Of a stretch of 56,182 nt of DNA, positions 33,544-40,427 are shown in pieces (the stretch's first letter is position 1; each line of letters begins with the position of its first letter). The position numbers were made by a program, and so were the translations under genes. Source of the stretch: Streptomyces rhizoryzae (GTDB lineage: Bacteria > Actinomycetota > Actinomycetes > Streptomycetales > Streptomycetaceae); NCBI RefSeq assembly GCF_023155275.1, contig NZ_JALMUV010000050.1, forward strand, positions 1 to 56,182. Reading direction: 5' to 3'. The notes below the pieces were generated by a model. The model had not been told where the DNA came from. It searched no databases and saw only the letters and a program-made list of their open reading frames with translations.

Positions 33544-34211
33544 ATCACATACAGGCTGGCCGCATCTTCACGGCCTGCCATTCGCAGGACCCCACTCGCA
33601 TTCGCATTGTGCGGTGCGAGGACGGTGACAGGTATGTTCTGGTCGCCGACGCTGACACCGGCGCCCACCGACGCCTGATCCTCGCCGACAAGTTGCATCC
33701 TGCCGGTATCACCAGCTCCGGACAGAGACGCAAGAGCGGATATGCGCCCGAGGACGCGCCGACGGCGACACCGCAGCTCGCCCAGGTCCCAGCAGAGGCG
33801 AAAGATTGGTTCGAGGGGATGCCAGGACGCCGGTTCCGGGTGGCCCTGCCCCCGCGGCTGCTGCTCCTCAACTCCAACCAGCGTCTTCATCACCATAAGC
33901 GCGCTGACTTGACCAAAGTCCTGCGGCGGGCGGCCTGGGCAGCCTGCCGAGGGGTCCCGCACCTGGAGAGGGCGCACATCATCGGGGTGCTGCACCCGGA
34001 AGACCGGCAGAGACGAGACCCGGCCAACTGGTACCCGAGCTTCAAGGCGTGCGTCGATGGGCTGGTAGACCAAGGCGTCCTGGACGATGACGACCACACG
34101 CGCGTCATCGGCCCGGACATGCGGCTGGGGCACGTCGTCAGTGGATCGCGTCTCGTGCTCCACGTCCGTGAACTCACGGCTGTCGAGGTAGCCGGTGATC
34201 TGCGGAAATAG
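33540..34211 (+). CDS. RusA-like Holliday junction resolvase with N-terminal extension
   Basis: The protein is 223 aa. The C-terminal 125 residues match RusA: RRDPANWYPSFKACVDGLVD followed by GVLDDDD supplies the Asp cluster. RusA-type enzymes resolve junctions left by recombination before packaging. The N-terminal 75 residues (GRIFTACHSQDPTRIRIVRC) are an extra beta-rich domain not seen in typical 120-aa RusA proteins. The gene ends the operon begun at promoter 2. Confidence 0.8.
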   Translation: MNHIQAGRIFTACHSQDPTRIRIVRCEDGDRYVLVADADTGAHRRLILADKLHPAGITSSGQRRKSGYAPEDAPTATPQLAQVPAEAKDWFEGMPGRRFRVALPPRLLLLNSNQRLHHHKRADLTKVLRRAAWAACRGVPHLERAHIIGVLHPEDRQRRDPANWYPSFKACVDGLVDQGVLDDDDHTRVIGPDMRLGHVVSGSRLVLHVRELTAVEVAGDLRK

Positions 34212-34245
34212 GCAAGCACCCAACCAAGAAAATCCACACGGAAAC

Positions 34246-34277
34246 TTGCAAACCCCCCTGATGCATATAGAATAGAA
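34246..34277 (+). promoter_or_regulatory. Early promoter, TATAGAAT type, copy 3
   Basis: TTGCAA at 34246-34251 and TAGAAT at 34268-34273 are 16 bp apart. The extended element is at 34262-34277. Confidence 0.8.
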
Positions 34278-34310
34278 CCAGTCAGAGCAAGGGGGGAGCC
34301 CCGCCGAACT

Positions 34311-34352
34311 CCGCCCGGCGACCAGGTGCTTCGCGCCACGGTCGCCGGGCGG
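34311..34352 (+). terminator. Leader hairpin
   Basis: CCGCCCGGCGACC at 34311-34323 pairs with 34340-34352 around a 16-nt loop. It lies between promoter 3 and the next gene, so it shapes the mRNA leader rather than ending a gene. An attenuator is possible. Confidence 0.6.
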
Positions 34353-34375
34353 GCCTACATCAAGGAGTCAGCCCT

Positions 34376-34783
34376 GTGACACCGATCGACCCATGCCCCC
34401 TCGCGGACCGCCAGGTCTGCCGGGCGGCGCGCGACCTCGCCCGCGCCGTACTGCGGCGCCTGTGCGTGAATACCGGCAGGATCGAGCCGGGCGTCAAGAC
34501 GCTCGTCGCCACCCGAACCGACACCCCTGGCGAGTACACCCTGTGGCGCCTGCACGGCAACGACGGCCGCCTCCTGCTCCGCTTCGACCTCGCCCGGGGC
34601 CCGGGGGCCGCCTGGAGTAAGGTCGCGGCCGACGCCTCCCTCCTCGCCAGGCTCGCCGACCTGCGCTCCCACCCGCCCGGCTACTTCTACGTCCATCCGC
34701 TGAAGGATCCGCGCGATATCGCCGTTCCCCTGCCCGCCAACCCCCGCGGCCTGCCCCCTCGTACGGTCGGCCCCCTCTGGTGA
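34376..34783 (+). CDS. Phage protein of unknown function
   Basis: GTG 34376 with AAGGAG upstream gives 135 aa. It has DRQVCRAARDLARAVLRRLC and WRLHGNDGRLLLRFDLARG; the C-terminus is Pro-rich. First gene after promoter 3. Not recognised. Confidence 0.55.
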   Translation: MTPIDPCPLADRQVCRAARDLARAVLRRLCVNTGRIEPGVKTLVATRTDTPGEYTLWRLHGNDGRLLLRFDLARGPGAAWSKVAADASLLARLADLRSHPPGYFYVHPLKDPRDIAVPLPANPRGLPPRTVGPLW

Positions 34784-34861
34784 CGGGCTCGACCCCCGCG
34801 TCGGCCGCGGACCTCCCGCAGGACTGACCCCGCCGCGTCAGATGCACCCCCATACCCCGAA

Positions 34862-34877
34862 TGCACATAGAAAAGAT
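34862..34877 (+). promoter_or_regulatory. Possible early promoter, degenerate copy
   Basis: TGCACATAGAAAAGA matches the early promoter at 13 of 15 positions. No clear -35 is seen. Confidence 0.45.
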
Positions 34878-34918
34878 CCAGGGGGGGGTGTGTCGCCCAT
34901 TCCAACCGGAGACCCACC

Positions 34919-35263
34919 GTGCCCACCAGACCCTCAACGCCGGTCATCAACACCCCGGCCCACCACATCGGCGCCATGGCCCTGGTCATCCTCACCCGCG
35001 CCCCCGGCGACGCCATGCTCCGCGCCGCCGCAGAGCTTGTGGACAACGCCGCAACCGCCTCGTGGGCCCTCCGCCCCGACGGCCTTCTGCCGCTCACCCA
35101 GCCGCAGTACCGGCAACTCCTCGACTACGCCGCGGCCCCTCACGTCCTCGACCTCGCCCTGTACCTGGGCGGCGACAGAAAGCACATCCGCGCCCTGATG
35201 GACCAGATCGCCCGCGAGATTGCCGAACTCCTCATCCACTACGGCCCACCCGCCCACAGCTGA
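34919..35263 (+). CDS. Phage protein of unknown function
   Basis: GTG 34919 gives 114 aa, mostly helical (GDAMLRAAAELVDNAATASW, KHIRALMDQIAREIAELLI). It follows the degenerate promoter copy. Not recognised. Confidence 0.55.
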   Translation: MPTRPSTPVINTPAHHIGAMALVILTRAPGDAMLRAAAELVDNAATASWALRPDGLLPLTQPQYRQLLDYAAAPHVLDLALYLGGDRKHIRALMDQIAREIAELLIHYGPPAHS

Positions 35264-35304
35264 AACGTCCCGCCACCCCACCCACCGAACCAGGAGAACC
35301 AGGC

Positions 35305-35904
35305 GTGAACGCCAACCCCATCGACATCCTCTGTGCCAGCCTCGTCACCACGCTCGGCGTCACACCCGCCGCCGCTGAAGCCGCGCTGCACGCCACCCTC
35401 CAGCACTTCCACACCGAATCGCACAGCCCCACCGTCGCCCGAACCGGACTGGCGCCGGCCGACTACCTGCAGACCGCCATCCAAACGCCCCGCTTCGCGG
35501 CCTTCCTCGCGGCCACCGCCCTGAAGGCCGACGGTCGGAAAGCCGACGCCCGCCTGCACTGGGAAGCCTTCGTGCAGCGCGAGATCGATGCTGCCAACCG
35601 CGCCCACCAGGCCGTCCCGCCCACCGCCACCCTCGGCAACCCGGACGCCATTCACCGCATCGGCCGCCGCCTGGGCCTCAGCGACGACCGCACCGACCAG
35701 CTCATACCGGAAATCGTGCTGACGCTCGCCGCCGGCTACCCCCACCGCGTCGGCAGCCACTGGCCCCTGTCCCTCACCGACATCCTCACGGGAGTCACCG
35801 CCCCGGAACTGACCGAAATGCTGTCGCACGCCGCCAAGTTGGCGGACGGACGTACCGAGGAAGCCGACACCGAGCTGCGCCGCATGCTGCGCAAGTTCCG
35901 CTGA
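35305..35904 (+). CDS. Phage protein of unknown function
   Basis: GTG 35305 with AGGAGAA upstream gives 199 aa. It is helical with a central FVQREIDAANRAHQAVPP linker; the two flanking halves could be separate domains. Its neighbours on both sides are also phage genes of unknown role. Confidence 0.55.
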   Translation: MNANPIDILCASLVTTLGVTPAAAEAALHATLQHFHTESHSPTVARTGLAPADYLQTAIQTPRFAAFLAATALKADGRKADARLHWEAFVQREIDAANRAHQAVPPTATLGNPDAIHRIGRRLGLSDDRTDQLIPEIVLTLAAGYPHRVGSHWPLSLTDILTGVTAPELTEMLSHAAKLADGRTEEADTELRRMLRKFR

Positions 35905-35912
35905 CCACTGCC

Positions 35913-35941
35913 GTGGCGGCCCGATCCGGCCGGGCCGCCAC
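35913..35941 (+). terminator. Intercistronic GC hairpin
   Basis: GTGGCGGCCCG at 35913-35923 pairs with 35931-35941 around ATCCGGC. Confidence 0.7.
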
Positions 35942-35974
35942 CGGCCACCGCCCCCATCCTCCAGGAGACGCTGC

Positions 35975-37030
35975 ATGAGCCAGCTCGATCTGTTCGCTGA
36001 CCTCAACGCCGCCCACGAAGCACCGGCGCCACCCACGCCCGCGCCGCCGCGCCGGGACCTCGCCGACCTCCCACCGGCACCCGCCCCCGTCACGATCTCG
36101 CCGCACCCCCGCCCGACACCCGCCCCGACCAAGCCGAAAGCGGCCCACTACCGGCCTGCGCAGGCAAACCCGCACCAGGCCGCCTTCGAAATCGCCGAGG
36201 CCGTCAGCTACGCCTGGCACCACGCCCAGGGCGGCTCCGGTATCGAGGTCCCGATAGGCGTGGTGGCCACCCTCGCCCTGTGGCCACTTCGCGGACCGGA
36301 CGCCTACCTTGCCGCCGACTGGTGGCTCAGCCTGGACGACACCCAACTCCTCACCGCGTTCCGCGAATGCTGGGCGCGCTGGTGGATCATGCGCCCCGAC
36401 CTCATCGACCGAGCCACGCCACTGCACAAGTGGCTGGACGACGAGGACCCCCCATCGAGTCGCGCCGGTGCAGTCAGAGCCGTCCTTACCGCCGCCCTGA
36501 CCAGGGGACTGCTGCACCTGACCAGCAGCGACGATCCCTACGTGAACTCCGCCACCGACGTGATGGGCCCGCTGCTGACCGTCATGCGCGCGGCAGGCGC
36601 ACACGACTCGCTCGCGGAGGTCTACACGCCGCCGAGCGTCGCTGAGGTAATGGCCAGCGTGGTGCTCGACGGCAAGTCGCTCGAACCCGGCATGAAACTC
36701 CACGATCCCGCCAGCGGAACGGGCACCATGTATCGCGCCATTGCTCAATTACTGCGAGAACGGGGCCTCAATCCGCATGACTTCGGGTGGTCCCTCAACG
36801 ATGTCGACGAACTCGCGGCGGCCGGTGCTGCTGTCAACGCGATTCTTTGGGATCTCGGCCCTCATGTGCTGATCGCCTGCGGCGACACTCTCGCAGAAGG
36901 TGATCTGATCGAGAGGGCTGCGCGGGAAGCTCGGGAGTCGCTGGAACGCCGAGACAGGCTCCACGAGCAGGCCATGTTCCTGGCGGCCATCCGGAAGGTC
37001 GAGGCGCTGGTGCGCGGTGCAGCGGCCTGA
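35975..37030 (+). CDS. Methyltransferase-fold protein without the adenine-methylase catalytic motif
   Basis: The 351-aa protein has a Pro-rich N-terminal linker (residues 15-55), a helical middle, and EVYTPPSVAEVMASV followed by LHDPASGTGTMYRAI, the SAM-binding motif I of N6-adenine methylases of HsdM type. The NPPY/DPPY motif that should follow is missing; the protein ends in a basic coiled helix (REARESLERRDRLHEQA). It may bind SAM or DNA without methylating it, or be a shortened relic. No restriction subunit is nearby. Confidence 0.65.
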   Translation: MSQLDLFADLNAAHEAPAPPTPAPPRRDLADLPPAPAPVTISPHPRPTPAPTKPKAAHYRPAQANPHQAAFEIAEAVSYAWHHAQGGSGIEVPIGVVATLALWPLRGPDAYLAADWWLSLDDTQLLTAFRECWARWWIMRPDLIDRATPLHKWLDDEDPPSSRAGAVRAVLTAALTRGLLHLTSSDDPYVNSATDVMGPLLTVMRAAGAHDSLAEVYTPPSVAEVMASVVLDGKSLEPGMKLHDPASGTGTMYRAIAQLLRERGLNPHDFGWSLNDVDELAAAGAAVNAILWDLGPHVLIACGDTLAEGDLIERAAREARESLERRDRLHEQAMFLAAIRKVEALVRGAAA

Positions 37031-37066
37031 CCAGGGGAAATGCCTCAAAGATTTTCGCAGGTGATC

Positions 37067-37098
37067 TTGAGCCTCTCCAGAGTGCATATAGAATAGAG
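37067..37098 (+). promoter_or_regulatory. Early promoter, TATAGAAT type, copy 4
   Basis: TTGAGC at 37067-37072 and TAGAAT at 37089-37094 are 16 bp apart. The extended element is at 37083-37098 and ends in TAGAG. Confidence 0.8.
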
Positions 37099-37118
37099 CC
37101 AACGGAAAGGGGTTCGAG

Positions 37119-37307
37119 ATGACCTATAAGCGAGGCGACCGCATCGCACTCGTCCACACCACCGACCCGCACACCCACCTCACCGAAGGAGACCAAGGCG
37201 CCGTCAAGCGGTACGACGCCGGCCTCGCCCAGCTCTACGTCAACTGGGACAACGGCTCCACCCTCTCGATGCTCCTGGGCGACGGCGACGAGGTGCGTCC
37301 CGCATAA
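37119..37307 (+). CDS. DUF4314-like small protein
   Basis: This 62-aa protein has the DUF4314 pattern GDRIALVHTTDPHT, EGDQGAVKRYDAG, VNWDNGSTLSMLLGDGDE. Such proteins are common in phages and mobile elements; their function is not known. It starts at ATG 37119, after AAAGGGG. Confidence 0.75.
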   Translation: MTYKRGDRIALVHTTDPHTHLTEGDQGAVKRYDAGLAQLYVNWDNGSTLSMLLGDGDEVRPA

Positions 37308-37313
37308 CCATGC

Positions 37314-37342
37314 CGGGGGCCCACCCGCCGGACGGGCCCCCG
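37314..37342 (+). terminator. Intercistronic GC hairpin
   Basis: CGGGGGCCC at 37314-37322 pairs with 37334-37342. It lies just upstream of start-associated element 6. Confidence 0.65.
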
Positions 37343-37353
37343 CGCCACCAGCA

Positions 37354-37365
37354 GACCTCTTGGAG
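37354..37365 (+). promoter_or_regulatory. Start-associated element, copy 6
   Basis: GACCTCTTGGAG ends nine bases before ATG 37375. A TTG inside the element is in frame but is not the likely start. Confidence 0.75.
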
Positions 37366-37374
37366 AAACCGAAC

Positions 37375-38241
37375 ATGCTCATCACCGACACCGCCGTCCG
37401 AGAAACGGCAGCCACTCTCACCCAGAACCTCGGCCCCGGCTGGACGCTCGACCCCGAAGCACCCGCCGACGGTGCCGCCCACCTCATCCACGGCGACGGG
37501 CGCGCCATCAGCTTCCGTCCCATCTTCGGCGGAGCGACCGTCCAGCTCTGGATCACCGGCAACGCCGCCCCCGACCTCCCCGACAACGCCACCCCGGCCG
37601 AACAGGCCGCCCACGAAGCACAGCTCCTGGCCCGCCTCCCCGAAGGGCACCGCTACAACAAAGCCACGACCCTCATCACCGACGACGACGAAGAACCCGC
37701 CACCATCATCCTCAACACCCTCCAAGAACACCTCCTGCCCGCCTTCCAGTACAAGCCGAACTACGTCGGCCACCAGCCCTGGAAGGACTTCTTCGACAAC
37801 GCCCTCGCCACGGTCACCACCGAAACCGACACCCCGCAGACCGCAACCGCCACCAACAGCACCGAGGCGGAGCCGCATGCCGAAGCTCAGCCGGAGCCGG
37901 ACACCCCCGAGCCGGCCACGGAACCCCAGCCGGACACCAACCAGCCCGAACCCGAGCCGAGCACGCCCGAGCCCCAGCCGGAAGCGATAGAGCGTGAGCC
38001 CCAGTCAGACCCAACCGAGGCGGAAGCCGCCCCGGAGCCCGAGCTGACTGAGCCGGAACCCGAACCTCAGCCGGAGACCACAGAACCGGGCGCCGCCGCA
38101 GACCCCGCGCCCACGCCGAAGGAAGACGGCACCCCGGAAGCGACCCCTACCAAGAAGGCCAGCGGCCGCAGCGGAACCGCCGCCACCCGACGCCCCCGTA
38201 AGCGCACGCCCAAGCGGCGCTCGGACACCAGTACCAGCTGA
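37375..38241 (+). CDS. Phage protein with Pro/Glu-rich tail
   Basis: ATG 37375 gives 288 aa. Residues 1-150 are a folded domain of unknown type (WTLDPEAPADGAAHLIHGDG, AISFRPIFGGATVQLWI). Residues of about 165-255 are a long PEPEP-type repeat, highly acidic, followed by a strongly basic end (RRPRKRTPKRRSD). An acidic rod next to a basic tip suggests a linker to nucleic acid. Not recognised. Confidence 0.6.
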   Translation: MLITDTAVRETAATLTQNLGPGWTLDPEAPADGAAHLIHGDGRAISFRPIFGGATVQLWITGNAAPDLPDNATPAEQAAHEAQLLARLPEGHRYNKATTLITDDDEEPATIILNTLQEHLLPAFQYKPNYVGHQPWKDFFDNALATVTTETDTPQTATATNSTEAEPHAEAQPEPDTPEPATEPQPDTNQPEPEPSTPEPQPEAIEREPQSDPTEAEAAPEPELTEPEPEPQPETTEPGAAADPAPTPKEDGTPEATPTKKASGRSGTAATRRPRKRTPKRRSDTSTS

Positions 38242-38262
38242 ACCCCCCACCGACCCGCCCAC

Positions 38263-38285
38263 GGGGCGCGGCCCGGCCGCGCCCC
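38263..38285 (+). terminator. Intercistronic GC hairpin
   Basis: GGGGCGCGG at 38263-38271 pairs with 38277-38285 around CCCGG. Confidence 0.55.
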
Positions 38286-38298
38286 CACTCGGAGCGAC

Positions 38299-38838
38299 AT
38301 GACGAACACCACCGGCGCTATCGCCCGCCAGCGCCACTACACCACCCTCCGCGGTGCCAGCAGAGAAGTCCTAAGGCAAACCTGGTCCATCGGTTGGGAC
38401 GACCCCGGATACACGACCCAGTTCGGCACCCCACCTAACCCGGCTCCCCGCCACACCGCGACCTCCCTCACCAAAGTCCTCGGCGATGCTCAATGGCTCT
38501 ACCGCGGCGCCTGTCTCGCCTGCGCCTGGGAAGGGCCGGACCAGCCGAAGCGAGACCACGCCATTGAAGACGCCCATGACCACACCCACCCCGGGTGGCG
38601 CACCCTTCCGATCTTCGACCGTCCCCCCGGCGCCAAGGGGCACAAGACCTGGCTGCTCCATGTGACGGAGAGGTACCCCGCGGGGCGGTTCGACGCCGGC
38701 GGACCGTTGCGGCTCTATGCCGAGCCGTACGCCCGTCGTCACAAGGCCGGCGCGGCACCTGGAGGGGGATTCGCCCTCTACGCGGAACGCCCCCACAAGG
38801 CCACGCCTCCTGAGACGCGTCAGCTCACCCTGGAATGA
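38299..38838 (+). CDS. Phage protein with Cys-His motif
   Basis: The 179-aa protein has CLACAWEG followed by DHAIEDAHDHTHPGWR, a probable zinc site, and a basic C-terminal region (YARRHKAG). The CxxCxW...H...HD.THPGWR pattern is typical of a phage family annotated only as a domain of unknown function. It is the last gene of the prophage and is followed by a strong terminator. Confidence 0.65.
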   Translation: MTNTTGAIARQRHYTTLRGASREVLRQTWSIGWDDPGYTTQFGTPPNPAPRHTATSLTKVLGDAQWLYRGACLACAWEGPDQPKRDHAIEDAHDHTHPGWRTLPIFDRPPGAKGHKTWLLHVTERYPAGRFDAGGPLRLYAEPYARRHKAGAAPGGGFALYAERPHKATPPETRQLTLE

Positions 38839-38889
38839 ATGAGTCAGGACCGATAAGCTCTACATGACGTCTGGCCTGCGAGAACGGCC

Positions 38890-38928
38890 ACAGAGGCTCC
38901 GCCCTGGCACCGGGGGCGGAGCCTCTGT
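38890..38928 (+). terminator. Strong terminator at prophage end
   Basis: ACAGAGGCTCCGCCC pairs with the complementary segment ending at 38928 around a short loop. It closes the early operon. Confidence 0.8.
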
Positions 38929-38949
38929 GCGTTGGAACGGAAATCCGCT

Positions 38950-38974
38950 GCAGCCGGGTTCGAGACCCGGCTGC
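38950..38974. repeat. T-arm-like hairpin
   Basis: GCAGCCGGGT and ACCCGGCTGC are 10-bp arms around TCGAG. Inside it, CCGGG-TTCGAGA-CCCGG has the form of a tRNA T-arm, but no acceptor stem or CCA end follows properly. It could be a tRNA remnant or an att-region structure. Confidence 0.4.
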
Positions 38975-39161
38975 GACCAGCCACGATCTGTGGGGACCTT
39001 GGCCGGGTCTGTCCAAACGCGGTTGTGATGGGACGCGGTTGGGACACAAGGATAGGAAGAGACCGACAAGGTCCGGGGTGCGCTCACATGGCGCACCCCT
39101 TCTGACCAGGCAAAACGGCAAAGAGGGCCGTTGATCGGCAAGGGCCACCAAGATCCTCGGA

Positions 39162-39209
39162 GGACTCATAATCCGTCGGCCGTGGGTTCGAGTCCCACCC
39201 GCCCCACCA
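39162..39209 (+). pseudogene. 3' half of a CAT-anticodon tRNA, probable attR core
   Basis: Anticodon loop CTCATAA with CAT at 39167-39169, T-arm GTGGG-TTCGAGT-CCCAC at 39182-39198, acceptor strand CCGCCCC at 39199-39205, discriminator A and CCA at 39207-39209 are all present. The matching 5' acceptor strand GGGGCGG and a D-arm are missing upstream, and the anticodon stem loses pairing at its outer bases, where phage sequence begins. This is the half expected at the distal end of a prophage inserted in a tRNA gene. The isotype (elongator Met or Ile2) cannot be told from the anticodon alone. Confidence 0.75.
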
Positions 39210-39255
39210 CGGCCCTCCGGCGCAGAAACGATCTGACCGGACGGCACACGGCATT

Positions 39256-39291
39256 GCAGGGGCCCCCAGGGAATTCCGTGGGGGCCTCTGC
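39256..39291 (+). terminator. Terminator downstream of the tRNA
   Basis: GCAGGGGCCCCCA pairs with 39279-39291 around GGGAATTCCG, with one wobble. It is in the normal place for the host tRNA gene's own terminator. Confidence 0.7.
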
Positions 39292-39375
39292 GCATGGGCC
39301 GGGACGGGGCGTGGGGCCGGCGGCCGGGCCCCCGGCCCGGGGGCGGAGGCCGGCCGGGGCACCCGGGGCCGGCGG

Positions 39376-40251
39376 CTAGATGACCGGGGGCCGGCCCAGT
39401 CGTGTCATCCGCCACACCGTCCGCCAGCGCATCGGCTTCCGCCGGCCGCACGGGGTCCGCACGCCCTCGGCGAAGCCGGCGCCCCAGGCCCGCAGGCCCG
39501 CCGCCGAGCGGCTGCGGACGGCGGTCAGCGCCGCCCAGACGCCGAGGTACACCGGGACCAGCACGGCCGGCAGGTGGCGCTTGGCCAGCCAGACGCGGTT
39601 CCGGGCGACCATGCGGTGGTAGACCGCGTGCCGGGTCGGCGAGGTGTACGGATGCTGGAGCACGATCTCGGGGGCGTAGCGGATGCGCCAGCCGTCGTCC
39701 AGCGCCCGCCAGGCCAGGTCGGTCTCCTCGTGGGCGTAGAAGAACTCGTCGGGCCAGCCGCCGACGCGGTCCAGCATCGGCACCGACAGCGCGTGCCCGC
39801 CGCCCAGGAACGTGGTGACCAGTCCGCCCTGCTGCGGGTCCCCGACCCGCAGGCGGGGGACGTGGCGGCGCTGGGTGCGGCCCAGTTCGTCGGCGATCCG
39901 GAAGCTGACGATCCCCAACTTCGGGTCCTGCTCGTAGAGTTCCGCGAGCCGGCTGAAGACGTCGTTGCTGATCAGCAGTCCGTCGTCGTCGAGGTCGACC
40001 ACCACGTCGAGGTCGCCGAGCTTGCGCAGCTCGTCCAGGGCGACGTTCCGGCCACCGGAGACCCCGAGGTTCTCGCTCAGCGCCACACCGGTGACGCCGT
40101 CGGGCAGCGGGGGCAGCGGCGAGCCGTTGCCGACGACCACGATGTGGGTCGCGGGGAGATCCTGCTTCGCCACCGAATCCAGCAGTTCCTGGAGCTCGGC
40201 GGGGCGGTTCCCCATGGTCAAGATGGCGACGCCTACGCGCAGCTGACGCAC
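39376..40251 (-). CDS. Family 2 glycosyltransferase
   Basis: I start at the GTG at 40251, nine bases after CGGAG, giving 291 aa; an upstream ATG only adds a basic, unlikely stretch. It has VGVAILTMGNRP, the GT2 nucleotide-binding region, NLGVSGGRNVALDEL, VVDLDDDGLL (DxD-type metal site), and HEETDLAWRALDDGW (catalytic ED). It transfers a sugar to a polysaccharide or lipid acceptor. First gene of the host chromosome after the prophage. Confidence 0.85.
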   Translation of the reverse strand: MRQLRVGVAILTMGNRPAELQELLDSVAKQDLPATHIVVVGNGSPLPPLPDGVTGVALSENLGVSGGRNVALDELRKLGDLDVVVDLDDDGLLISNDVFSRLAELYEQDPKLGIVSFRIADELGRTQRRHVPRLRVGDPQQGGLVTTFLGGGHALSVPMLDRVGGWPDEFFYAHEETDLAWRALDDGWRIRYAPEIVLQHPYTSPTRHAVYHRMVARNRVWLAKRHLPAVLVPVYLGVWAALTAVRSRSAAGLRAWGAGFAEGVRTPCGRRKPMRWRTVWRMTRLGRPPVI

Positions 40252-40427
40252 AGATGAACACTCCGTTCTTGGCGGTCTCCCCAGCGATGCTAGCCGCCGC
40301 CGGGGGGCGCCGCGTGCCACGGCGCAGGCGCCACTGCAAGCGCTCCTCCCGGAGGCGCGGAGGGGGCCGCGGAGCCCTCAGGGCCGGGGAGGCGATTATT
40401 CGCATCGCGGGATGGGGATTTCGTTAA

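Larger units (their letters stand above)
7059..39209. mobile_element. Siphovirus-type prophage, right part
   Basis: Connector, tail, lysis, replication and early genes run almost without interruption in one direction and end at a tRNA 3' fragment that looks like attR. Terminase, portal, capsid, integrase and repressor are not in the window, so either the left part lies beyond position 1 or it has been lost. The left limit given here is the first phage gene seen; the real prophage may include the lasso cluster and continue leftward. Confidence 0.85.
38839..39375. other. Prophage right junction, no protein gene
   Basis: This stretch holds the terminator, the T-arm-like hairpin, the tRNA fragment and a second terminator, but no convincing protein gene. 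Between 39090 and 39161 short direct motifs (AACGGCAAAGAGGGCC and GATCGGCAAGGGCCAC) could be integrase arm sites; this is a guess. Confidence 0.5.

Noticed and set aside
28361..38285. CRISPR-like array from the repeated early elements
   Set aside because: The repeats sit before genes at very uneven distances with coding sequence between them; there are no regular spacers and no cas operon apart from a Cas4-like phage nuclease.
38825..40405. A 526-codon minus-strand frame across the tRNA fragment
   Set aside because: Part of it is the well-known false peptide WDSNPRPTDYES made by reading a tRNA on the wrong strand; the rest is opposite or out of frame to the glycosyltransferase.
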